Assembly (NCBI GenBank): GCA_965603725.1
Contig: CBFDEC010000062.1
Span: 1-14,005, forward strand
Direction of reading: 5' to 3'
DNA from: JAGGSN01 sp965603725
GTDB lineage: Bacteria; Zixibacteria; MSB-5A5; UBA10806; 4484-95
DNA: 14,005 nt
Positions 8,008 to 14,005 of this stretch are shown one piece after another; the first letter of the stretch is position 1, and every line of letters starts with the position of its first letter. Both the position numbers and the translations under genes were made by a program. The notes beneath the pieces are model-generated. The model did not search any database. It had not been told where the DNA came from and saw nothing but the letters and a program-made list of their open reading frames with translations.

Positions 8008-8244
8008 TTACCCAACCGCGTATTTTTCTTTAATCTCCTTTTCCGCCTTAAGCCAATCAGCCATATCATCCCCATGATAGCCGCCTTTATTAAGGTAATT
8101 TTCATAGGCTTTCTGGCGGATTCTAGTAGTATAATCATCGGGATGCTTCATGATTATCTTTTTAGTTGCAGCCTTTTTAGCAGTTGTTTTCCTGCTCGTT
8201 GTTTTTCTTGCGGTTGCTTTTTTAGTGGTTTGTTTTCTTGGCAT
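8008..8244 (-). CDS. DUF2934 protein with basic N-terminal tail
   Basis: 78 residues, complete. Residues 2-29 are a lysine/threonine/arginine/alanine tail (PRKQTTKKATARKTTSRKTT and similar units), resembling a eukaryotic histone tail. Residues about 39-72 (TRIRQKAYENYLNKGG, then ADWLKAEKEI) match DUF2934, a short helical domain typically starting IR-x-x-AY and ending in a WL-x-AE helix. The biochemical function of DUF2934 is unknown. The basic tail suggests nucleic-acid binding. A near-perfect AAGGAGG lies about 6 bases before the ATG at 8244, making the start firm. It stands alone between long spacers. With the SWIB protein 0.8 kb away it is a second small protein here that joins a basic tail to a compact domain. 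Confidence 0.87.
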   Translation of the reverse strand: MPRKQTTKKATARKTTSRKTTAKKAATKKIIMKHPDDYTTRIRQKAYENYLNKGGYHGDDMADWLKAEKEIKEKYAVG

Positions 8245-8620
8245 TTTTATTCCTCCTTGGCATTCAATTCACATAAAGAAACCAAAACAGTTATTCATAG
8301 CAATATATTTTATAATCGGCTATTTTCATCCATTTATTACTTCAACATTCAAAAAACGTGCTCAATCGTAACTCTTATTGCTGTATAAAAAATTCGCACA
8401 CCGAAAAGACTTACAAGATTAAAGAAACCAAAGTCAAGAAATAAGTCAAGCAAGAAATAGAATTACCGCATGAATTTTGAGGTTTTTAATAAATATCCCC
8501 GGGTTCGATTAACATGACCCGCTCTAATTGATTATCACAAAACGAGTTGGTTTTGCTCTGGTAAAAAAACCGCCATCCGTAAAAACAAAATAACGGCTAA
8601 TGTTCATGGCTTTCTATAAC
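8245..8620. other. 376-base spacer between the DUF2934 and MutL-family genes
   Basis: No gene was found. On the minus strand the MutL-family gene ends at 8621. Downstream of it a weak stem, CCGT/ACGG (8577-8596), is followed 7 bases later by a run of seven T (complement of 8563-8569), a possible but poor intrinsic terminator. Two TTGACTT direct repeats lie on the minus strand near 8430-8450, without a clear -10 partner. The rest is featureless AT-rich sequence leading to the DUF2934 ribosome-binding site. Confidence 0.45.
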
Positions 8621-10489
8621 TTAATACTGACTGATTAAACTATCCAATCCATCTTCGGGATAGATATCCAGTTCAAGCATCCACTCTTTGAGCTTGGCAA
8701 CACGGGTTTTGGCCTCGATGGGAAGGTTAAACGGGCGGCCGCGGCCATCTATAACAATACCAACTACACCGCCTGAAACCGAACCTTCAATTTTCGTTCC
8801 TTTGCCGCGTCCCAGATCAAAACCACGCGCCGGCGTAAACTCAGCTTTTGCTTTCAGTGGAATACCGTCCTCACCGATACCCAGCTTAATCAGTTTCATC
8901 TGGCCGAATATGATATTGCCCTCTTCAATCTTACCGTCAGGAAGCTCGATTTTATAGCTGACTATTTCTTTACCCTCTTTGCCCCCTCCAACCGGGGCAA
9001 TACAGGTACCGAGATGTATCAGGCAGTCCTTGTTGAACACCTCGGTGGCGGCTTTCTTGTGAAGGCTTGAAAGCACGCCAAGCTGCGGCATCATGAAGAT
9101 TGAATCGACTGCCAGACGGGTAACTCCCTCAGGCAGAAATGCGTCAATTGCCATCAATGCGGCCTGTTGACGGCGAGGGGCATGCGATAATATGCCGCCG
9201 GAGCCAACCAGCATGTTCAAGCTCATCAGGTTAACCAGCGTCGCTCCAGAGGTTGTCTGCTCAAAAGCGTCGGCAATAGTCCGCTGCTGCTGAACGCCTT
9301 TGAGTACCGTCGCAAAAGATTTATGCTGTATAAATGCCAGCCGCAGAGCCTCCTTGGCGATAGCCTGTTCAAGAACCAATTCCTCCAGGGACTGAGGTAT
9401 GGTGGTAGGACGAATCATCTTGTTTTTAATTCTGTTCCTAAGATCGCGCTCATCCATATCAAACGGAACCCAGCGCATCACATTGGGCAGGGTCGCCTCG
9501 GCGAATACATTTGATACGGAATAACTCATGCCGAGGTTTGCCGAAACCGTTCTGTTAAATATCCCTTCTCTGCCCTCCGGACGGAACACACTGAAAATAT
9601 CTGTCGTGGCGCCGCCTATATCAACGCCCACGACTTCAATATCTTCAAGGTCGGCAATAGTCTTGATAATCAATCCCACTGCGGCTGGGGTAGGCATTAT
9701 CGGGGCGTCGGTCCAGGACATCAGTTTGGAATAACCCGGCGCCTGCGCCATCACGTGTTCCATAAATAGGTCGTGTATTTTTTCCCGAGCCGGTATCAGG
9801 TTTTCCCGTTCGAGCACAGGCCGTAAGTTATCAACGATATCGAGAGCGGTTTTATTTTCAAGGGTTTCCTTTACAGCCTCACGGGCATCGACATTGCCGG
9901 CATAAATCACCGGCAGATTGTAGCCTGAACCAAGGCGGGGTTTGGGATCAGCCGCGGCAATTAATTCGGCCAGTTCAACTACGTGTGTGGTTGTGCCGCC
10001 ATCGATACCGCCAGACAATAGAATCATATCGGGACGAAGATGACGTATTCTCTCGATTTGCTCGTGGGGCAGCCGCTTGTCATTAGAGGCAATAACGTCC
10101 ATTACGATAGCGCCGGCGGTCATGGCTGCCCTCTCCGCAGATTCGGCAGTCATTGATCGGACTACGCCGGTTACCATCATCTGCAGACCCCCACCGGCAG
10201 AAGAGGTCGAGATATAAATATCTGTTCCCGCGTTACTTTTTGTCGGCGAAATAATCCTGTTTTTTTCATCTAAAAGCTTTCTGCCTGAAAGCTCCTCAAC
10301 CTCGCCAATGGCATTAAGCGCCCCCATTGTTACATCCTCAAACGGCGCTTCCACCGTTGTAGGCGCTTCGCCTCGCACGATAAGACGATACTCACCATCA
10401 TGATATTCAATTAATATAGCCTTGGTAGTGGTGGAACCACAATCGGTTGCCAAAATGACTTTTATATCTTCCGGTTTAAGTCCTTTCAT
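8621..10489 (-). CDS. MutL/GlmL-family ASKHA ATPase
   Basis: About 622 residues, complete. The MutL/GlmL family is named from glutamate mutase operons and is thought to assist B12-dependent carbon-skeleton or amino mutases, probably as an ATPase-type reactivating factor; it is unrelated to mismatch-repair MutL. ASKHA nucleotide-binding motifs are visible: ATDCGSTTTKAIL (about 15-27, phosphate 1), STSSAGGGLQMM (95-106), MILLSGGIDGG (156-166) and VVGVDIGGATTDIF (287-300), plus LVGSGGILSHAPRR later. It is longer than typical clostridial GlmL proteins (about 460). Two consecutive ATGs exist: the first (10490-10492) is only 2 bases from the AGAGGG, the second (10487-10489) is 5 bases away, so I prefer the second. 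No mutase subunit lies in the window, so the partner is unknown. Confidence 0.87.
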   Translation of the reverse strand: MKGLKPEDIKVILATDCGSTTTKAILIEYHDGEYRLIVRGEAPTTVEAPFEDVTMGALNAIGEVEELSGRKLLDEKNRIISPTKSNAGTDIYISTSSAGGGLQMMVTGVVRSMTAESAERAAMTAGAIVMDVIASNDKRLPHEQIERIRHLRPDMILLSGGIDGGTTTHVVELAELIAAADPKPRLGSGYNLPVIYAGNVDAREAVKETLENKTALDIVDNLRPVLERENLIPAREKIHDLFMEHVMAQAPGYSKLMSWTDAPIMPTPAAVGLIIKTIADLEDIEVVGVDIGGATTDIFSVFRPEGREGIFNRTVSANLGMSYSVSNVFAEATLPNVMRWVPFDMDERDLRNRIKNKMIRPTTIPQSLEELVLEQAIAKEALRLAFIQHKSFATVLKGVQQQRTIADAFEQTTSGATLVNLMSLNMLVGSGGILSHAPRRQQAALMAIDAFLPEGVTRLAVDSIFMMPQLGVLSSLHKKAATEVFNKDCLIHLGTCIAPVGGGKEGKEIVSYKIELPDGKIEEGNIIFGQMKLIKLGIGEDGIPLKAKAEFTPARGFDLGRGKGTKIEGSVSGGVVGIVIDGRGRPFNLPIEAKTRVAKLKEWMLELDIYPEDGLDSLISQY

Positions 10490-10533
10490 CATTGCCCTCT
10501 AAAATCAGGTTTAATATCCATAGATAATTTTAA

Positions 10534-10561
10534 ATATTATTAATTATTATTCCAAAGTCAA
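10534..10561 (-). promoter_or_regulatory. probable promoter of the MutL-family gene
   Basis: On the minus strand TTGACT (10556-10561, five of six) is followed after 16 bases by TAATAT (10534-10539, four of six). The predicted start near 10527 would give a leader of about 38 bases before the ATG. Confidence 0.5.
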
Positions 10562-10784
10562 TTGAAAACGCAGATAATGCCGCTTCAAAATGACAACTTG
10601 TTAAAGCATATCAGATTCAGGGAATATAGCCTGATTCTTCAATGATACGAAATTCAACTTGCCGGAAGATGTATCCGGATGTTTGCAGCCCCGGGTAAAA
10701 ATTAATTTTTGTTTTAAATAACTATAATTCTACCGATATATATATTAAGTTATACAGGTGATAATCAATTTCGGAGATCAACGT

Positions 10785-10976
10785 TTGAAACCCACTCAGT
10801 TAATAATTTCTATTTTTTTAGGTCTTCTGGGAATAACCATGATATTGCATTTTGACAGCAGTTCAAAGATTACCGGTATAGCCACCATATTTATTGGCAT
10901 GGTACTTATTGGAATCGGCGCTGCCGGCGCTTACATGTATTTTAAAAGAAAACACATTAACAGGATAAATAAATAG
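10785..10976 (+). CDS. small two-helix membrane protein
   Basis: 63 residues if it starts at TTG 10785. Two hydrophobic segments, about residues 5-23 (LIISIFLGLLGITMILHF) and 29-53 (ITGIATIFIGMVLIGIGAAG and onward), are joined by a short polar loop. A basic KRKHINRINK tail follows, predicting a hairpin in the inner membrane with both ends in the cytoplasm. No family was recognised. GGAG (10773-10776) sits 8 bases before the TTG, whereas an in-frame GTG at 10758 has no ribosome-binding site, so I chose the TTG. A TATAAT at 10723-10728 may be its -10, but the -35 is weak. The glycerate kinase promoter begins 45 bases after the stop, so the two genes are probably separate units. Confidence 0.65.
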   Translation: MKPTQLIISIFLGLLGITMILHFDSSSKITGIATIFIGMVLIGIGAAGAYMYFKRKHINRINK

Positions 10977-11020
10977 CTTACAGCAAAATAGATCGTTTCA
11001 AATAGTTTCAGATTTATTTG

Positions 11021-11049
11021 TTGATTGCCATTGTACAGAATGGTATAAT
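11021..11049 (+). promoter_or_regulatory. promoter of the glycerate kinase gene
   Basis: TTGATT (11021-11026), a 17-base spacer and a perfect TATAAT (11044-11049) are preceded by TGG, an extended -10. Transcription would start near 11056, leaving about 98 bases to the preferred GTG start at 11155. Confidence 0.7.
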
Positions 11050-11154
11050 TTCTTAAGTGTTAATAATATATCAACTTTGGCTCTACGAAAGAATCTTGAT
11101 AAGCCGCAAGTCCAATGTTTAAGCATTAATGGAAAACAAGGAGTCTGTAAAATA

Positions 11155-12498
11155 GTGGATGAATTAAATGCCAGATTGACAAGGTTCAGAAAAGATGCCT
11201 TTAGAATTATCTGGCAAACTATAGAATCGATTGATGCTGAAGATGCTGTAAGAAAACACATCAGGCTAAAATATGAGGAGCTTCATATTGAAGACAAAAT
11301 AATCTACTTGGACAATTATGAAAATATATACGTCATAGGCGCTGGAAAAGCATCGGCATATATGGCCAAAGCCATAGAAAATATTTTAGTACATCGCATA
11401 AAGAGCGGCCTGATATGTATCAAGCAGGGGTATGATGTACGTCTTCACAAAATCCATGTGGCAATTGCCGGCCATCCAATTCCCGATGAAAACAGTTTTC
11501 TGGCGGCTAAAAAAACATACGAGATGATGAAAAAATCCGGTCCTGACGACCTGATTATCTGTCTGCTTTCCGACGGAGCGTCATCGATATGGTCGTTGCC
11601 TTATCCTCCAATACCGCATCAAGATAAACAGAGAAGCCTCGAAATCTTACTTGGCTGCGGCGCGGATAGTCATGAAATTAACATAATACGCAAGCATATA
11701 TCGAGAATTAAGGGTGGCCAGTTAGCCAGGGCAGCTCAGCCAACGAGAATTATAACATTGGCAATCTCTGATGTTGTTGGCGATGATTTATCAATGATAG
11801 GATTAGGCCCTACCACCGCCGATACTACCACTTATGCCGACGCTCTGGAAGTAATCGATAAATATGAACTCTCAACCATACTTCCAAAATCGGTGCGAAA
11901 CCATATCTTGAAGGGCATCTTGGGAGAAGTCAAAGAAACTCCCAAACCGGGTGATCCACTATTCAAAAAAAACATCAAATATATTGTCGCCTCTAATCGG
12001 GAGGCGCTGGAATCGGCTCGGCAAACAGCCAGCTATCTTGGTTATGAGGCGAAGATATTAGCTACCGGTATTACTGGCGAAGCCAGGGATGCAGGACGTC
12101 AATTGGTTGAAAAAGCGAAGGATATTCTTAAGAGGAGAGAGCCTGGAAGTCCCCCTGCAGTATTATTATTTGGCGGCAGAACGAATATTACCCAGAAAGG
12201 CGATGGTAAAGGAGGACCAAACCAGGAGCTGGTCCTGGCGGCGGCTTTAGAAATGAATAATCTCGAAAATGTATTAGTCGCCTCATTCGGCACGGATGGC
12301 AGCGATGGTTTCACCGATGCCGCCGGCGCCTTCGCCGATTGCACAACGGTATCCCGAGGAATTGATATCGATTTGAACGCCAGAGAATATCTTGAAAATA
12401 ACAACAGCTACGAATATTTTGACCGCCTGGGCGACCTTATAAAAACCGGCCCTACCGGTACAAATGTCATGGATATTCAAATGGTAATTATCCATTAA
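11155..12498 (+). CDS. glycerate 2-kinase, MOFRL family (divergent)
   Basis: 447 residues from GTG 11155. The family phosphorylates D-glycerate to 2-phosphoglycerate with ATP, linking serine or glyoxylate metabolism to glycolysis. Order seen: N-terminal helix RFRKDAFRIIWQTIESIDAE, VIGAGKAS, GHPIPDE, HEINIIRKHISRIKGGQLAR, LAISDVVGDDLS, and C-terminal MOFRL signatures LLFGGRTN, KGDGKGGPNQE, FGTDGSDGFTDAAGAFAD, TGPTGTNVMD. The gene looks complete. Positions normally near-invariant differ: SGG(G/A)S is SDGAS, (S)GPT is LGPT, and GGET is GGRT, so substrate or activity may be altered. Start: family proteins begin just before the RFRKDAF helix. GTG 11155 has AAGGAG 11 bases upstream; the frame stays open to TTG 11077, which lacks a ribosome-binding site. 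It has its own promoter at 11021-11049. Confidence 0.88.
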   Translation: MDELNARLTRFRKDAFRIIWQTIESIDAEDAVRKHIRLKYEELHIEDKIIYLDNYENIYVIGAGKASAYMAKAIENILVHRIKSGLICIKQGYDVRLHKIHVAIAGHPIPDENSFLAAKKTYEMMKKSGPDDLIICLLSDGASSIWSLPYPPIPHQDKQRSLEILLGCGADSHEINIIRKHISRIKGGQLARAAQPTRIITLAISDVVGDDLSMIGLGPTTADTTTYADALEVIDKYELSTILPKSVRNHILKGILGEVKETPKPGDPLFKKNIKYIVASNREALESARQTASYLGYEAKILATGITGEARDAGRQLVEKAKDILKRREPGSPPAVLLFGGRTNITQKGDGKGGPNQELVLAAALEMNNLENVLVASFGTDGSDGFTDAAGAFADCTTVSRGIDIDLNAREYLENNNSYEYFDRLGDLIKTGPTGTNVMDIQMVIIH

Positions 12499-12598
12499 AC
12501 TCTTTAAGAAACATTAAGAATTTTCTAATATAATAATGCTGTTGTTAATTTCGTATTAAAAAAATCATAACACTAAAGGTTTATGCAAAAATCTGCAT

Positions 12599-12687
12599 TT
12601 TGTGCTGTCGGAGGCAACTTCCGACAGCTCCGGCAGAAGAATCTGCCTGTGGCGGATGCCGGCACATTTTAAGATTTGTGAATAATG
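12599..12687 (+). repeat. branched palindromic repeat element, copy 2
   Basis: 89 bases, inverted relative to 7557-7643. Outer pair TGTGC (12601-12605) with GCACA (12662-12666). Arm one GCTGTCGGAGG/CTTCCGACAGC (12604-12628) with a CAA loop. Arm two CCGGCA/TGCCGG (12630-12661), inside which GGCAGA-AGAA-TCTGCC can form. Against copy 1 the arm-two stem changes from CTGGCA/TGCCAG to CCGGCA/TGCCGG, a paired substitution that keeps the base pair. Both copies end in TTTGTGAATAATG on this strand. Confidence 0.8.
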
Positions 12688-12713
12688 CGGGATAGCAAGC
12701 TATAGGGCACCCA

Positions 12714-13359
12714 GCAGACGTCACAGTCTGCCAACAATGCAGTTATTCGGGCAGGTTTGAGACCTGCGCCCTACGGACAAATCCTAATATATACAGCTAA
12801 CAAAAATCATATCAGTAGCGGTCGAACTCAGATCGACCCGAATCAGAAGCAGATTGCTCATTTAGTTAAGTTAAACGGAGTTTCTGTTATCATTGCGTTC
12901 CCAAATAGATTTTGGGAACGAGATGGATGGGGCATCCGGGTGAGGTTCCCGGTCATGATATGTAGTAGCAGGGATTTGATTAATCAAATCCCTACCGCCT
13001 ATCTATTTCTTCACCGGCTCGGGTTTGGGCAGACGCCGGACGCTGTTTGAGGGGCATTTGGGGCAGTTATCTGTAGGGACATAACAGTGTTCTGTCCCTA
13101 CTGCGAGCAGATAGCAGGTCAGGAGCCGTGGCTCCTGACGATTTCCGATAATTCCTCCAAATAGCGATTCGAATCTTCATTGGAAAAGGGATGTCAGAAG
13201 CTGCAGCTTCTGACCTACTCTATTGTTTTGTGTGTAATTATAGGGTTTGATCAATCAAACCCTACAAGCTCCGTGGGCGGCACACGTCCTCGTGTGCCCC
13301 AACTGTACAAGCAGACCAGATAACCACCTTGCGCCATGAGGGCGAATGGCAATTCGCCC
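12714..13359. repeat. cluster of twelve distinct hairpins (REP/BIME-like nest)
   Basis: Inverted repeats, left arm/right arm: 12714-12731 GCAGAC/GTCTGC; 12751-12767 GCAGGT/ACCTGC; 12820-12838 GGTCGA/TCGACC; 12896-12920 CGTTCCCAAA/TTTGGGAACG; 12936-12952 CCGGG/CCCGG; 12970-12993 perfect 24-base palindrome, half AGGGATTTGATT; 13073-13101 GTAGGGACA/TGTCCCTAC; 13118-13139 GTCAGGAGCC/GGCTCCTGAC; 13193-13214 perfect 22-base palindrome, half GTCAGAAGCTG; 13241-13264 TAGGGTTTGAT/ATCAAACCCTA; 13279-13298 GGCACACG/CGTGTGCC; 13340-13359 GGGCGAAT/ATTCGCCC. Several share outer borders like TAGGG or TAGCAGG on the left and CCCTAC on the right although the stem cores differ. They lie between convergent genes, so they may also act as two-way transcription stops. 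Confidence 0.8.
13003..13068 (-). pseudogene. truncated copy of the zinc-ribbon gene 3' end
   Basis: On the minus strand the segment reads NCPKCPSNSVRRLPKPEPVKK followed by TAG, matching the last third of the intact zinc-ribbon protein (VCPKCRSNSVRRLPKPKPDKK) at 18 of 21 residues. Homology stops abruptly upstream at 13068, next to the hairpin at 13073-13101. The frame stays open back to 13177 but has no start codon. I count 14 differences in 63 aligned bases, most of them synonymous, so the copy probably diverged as a working gene before it was truncated. Confidence 0.75.
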
Positions 13360-13393
13360 CTACGCGTTATTTAAATTAAATTTAACCGCTTTT

Positions 13394-13546
13394 TTATTTC
13401 TTATCCGGTTTCGGTTTCGGTAAACGCCGGACACTGTTTGAACGGCACTTGGGACAAACCCGCTCGGTTACATTGTCCATATCGAACATGCCGGGATATT
13501 CATGCATACAGTTTAAGCATTTAAACAGTACTTCTCTTGGCGCCAT
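13394..13546 (-). CDS. small zinc-ribbon protein coupled to mvhD
   Basis: 50 residues, complete: CLNC at 10-13 and CPKC at 31-34 (CxxC-x17-CxxC), then a basic RRLPKPKPDKK tail. Two CxxC knuckles of this size predict a zinc ribbon or rubredoxin-like metal site; I know no named family. A strong GGAGGTGA (13554-13561) lies 7 bases before the ATG, inside the end of the upstream mvhD-like gene. The ATG overlaps that gene's TGA by one base (TGATG), so translation is probably coupled. This predicts a role tied to the MvhD/heterodisulfide reductase complex, for example assembly or an extra small subunit, but that is inference from position only. A truncated homologue lies at 13003-13068, evidence that this protein family exists in more than one copy. 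Confidence 0.82.
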   Translation of the reverse strand: MAPREVLFKCLNCMHEYPGMFDMDNVTERVCPKCRSNSVRRLPKPKPDKK

Positions 13547-14005
13547 CAGGAACTCACCTCCACAGCTTTATCCTTTTTTTGCTTTTTGACTTTTTCCTTT
13601 TCTTCATCTTCGGCCAGCGCTTTCATTGTGTATTCGATTTCTTCCTGGGTTACCGTGGCCAGTTTTTCTTCCATGTTGCGCATGACTTTGGCAAACTTCT
13701 GACCCTCAGCGGCTGAAATCCATTCCAGTTGAAGACGTTCGGGACGGATGCCAAGTTTATCCAGCTTATTCCACAACCGGTCCATACGCTTCTGAGTCCA
13801 GTGGACAGCGCTGATATAATGGCAATCGGTAAAATGACATCCGGAGACCAGCACCATCGGAGCGCCCAGTTTAAAAGCCTGAAGGACGAATTTCTCATCG
13901 ACACGACCGGAACACATAGTCCTTATCAAACGGCAGGCAGTCGGGTACTGAAGCCGTGATGTGCCAGCCATATCGCCGCCGGCATAACTGCACCAGTTGC
14001 AGGCA
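13546..14005 (-). CDS. mvhD: MvhD/FlpD-like iron-sulfur subunit (5' end outside window)
   Basis: 152 residues visible; the frame runs open to the window edge, so the N terminus is missing. An internal ATG at 13971 is not the start, because the codons before it encode the conserved CNWCSYAGGDMAG. Family motifs are CNWC, RLIRTMCSGRVD, FVLQAFKLGAPMVLVSGC and CHFTDCHY, the cysteines of the FlpD/MvhD domain (methyl-viologen-reducing hydrogenase delta subunit). MvhD binds a [2Fe-2S] cluster and passes electrons from a hydrogenase or formate dehydrogenase to HdrA in the flavin-bifurcating heterodisulfide reductase complex. A charged helical tail (EEKEKVKKQKKDK) ends the protein. It could be a stand-alone MvhD or the C-terminal part of an HdrA-MvhD fusion; sequence beyond 14005 decides. 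Its stop overlaps the start of the zinc-ribbon gene. Confidence 0.93.
   Translation of the reverse strand, partial: ACNWCSYAGGDMAGTSRLQYPTACRLIRTMCSGRVDEKFVLQAFKLGAPMVLVSGCHFTDCHYISAVHWTQKRMDRLWNKLDKLGIRPERLQLEWISAAEGQKFAKVMRNMEEKLATVTQEEIEYTMKALAEDEEKEKVKKQKKDKAVEVSS

Larger units (their letters stand above)
12499..13393. other. 895-base non-coding region between convergent genes, rich in hairpins
   Basis: No intact gene was found. The region separates the 3' ends of the plus-strand glycerate kinase and the minus-strand zinc-ribbon gene. It contains a branched repeat (12599-12687), a dense series of unrelated hairpins (12714-13359), and a truncated zinc-ribbon gene tail (13003-13068). Short open frames across it only reflect passage through palindromes and lack a plausible start and ribosome-binding site. 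Confidence 0.8.

Noticed and set aside
8074..8388. Plus-strand hydrophobic open frames over the DUF2934 gene
   Set aside because: They are antisense readings of the basic tail; the minus-strand gene has a strong ribosome-binding site and a known domain.
12757..13050. Plus-strand open frame of 97 codons across the hairpin region
   Set aside because: It runs through several palindromes, has no ribosome-binding site or recognisable motif, and overlaps the truncated zinc-ribbon tail on the other strand.
12604..13359. CRISPR array
   Set aside because: The palindromes differ from one another, spacing is irregular, and there is no constant direct repeat or cas gene.
12604..13359. Integron attC sites
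   Set aside because: No gene cassettes lie between the hairpins, the core-site sequences are not seen, and no integrase is present in the window.
13650..13971. A separate gene starting at the internal ATG 13971
   Set aside because: The codons upstream of this ATG to the window edge encode the conserved CNWC motif in the same frame, so the gene extends beyond the window.

Overview
The window looks like chromosomal DNA of an uncultured bacterium of the FCB superphylum, with Zixibacteria-like candidate phyla the best fit. This is inferred from gene content, not from a marker gene. The evidence is a secreted beta-helix protein ending in a YPNPFN-type type A C-terminal sorting domain, long single genes with wide AT-rich spacers, basic-tailed SWIB and DUF2934 proteins, a MutL-type ASKHA protein, and an MvhD-type heterodisulfide reductase/hydrogenase subunit.

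Layout, left to right. Positions 1-189 hold at most a remnant of a gene 3' end. From 190 to 10492 every gene lies on the minus strand: a secreted beta-helix protein (190-1569), tRNA-Glu(CUC) with its own promoter (1755-1868), alpha-glucan phosphorylase (1930-4539), ATP-dependent PEP carboxykinase (4939-6537), a lysine-rich-tail SWIB protein (6773-7177) with an intrinsic terminator, a basic-tail DUF2934 protein (8008-8244), and a MutL/GlmL-family protein (8621-10489). Two genes then run on the plus strand: a small two-helix membrane protein (10785-10976) and a divergent MOFRL-family glycerate 2-kinase (11155-12498) with a clear sigma-70-type promoter. At the right edge, back on the minus strand, lie the 3' end of an mvhD-like gene and a translationally coupled 50-residue zinc-ribbon gene (13394-13546).

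The most unusual part is the roughly 0.9 kb between the convergent glycerate kinase and zinc-ribbon genes (12499-13393). It holds about 14 distinct DNA hairpins, many bordered by TAGG/CCTA-like ends. It also holds one of two inverted copies of an 87-89 bp branched palindromic element (the other is at 7557-7643) and a truncated, mostly synonymously diverged copy of the zinc-ribbon gene tail. This resembles a REP/BIME-like palindrome nest that has collected other debris.

Functionally, the genes cover central carbon metabolism (glycogen breakdown, gluconeogenesis, glycerate phosphorylation), probable B12-mutase support (MutL family), chromatin-like DNA-binding proteins, and electron transfer to heterodisulfide reductase. 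Most look monocistronic. The exception is the mvhD-zinc ribbon pair, which overlaps by one base. A pair of mutually exclusive hairpins lies between pckA and glgP and could act as a leader or attenuator, but no U-tract supports a terminator there.
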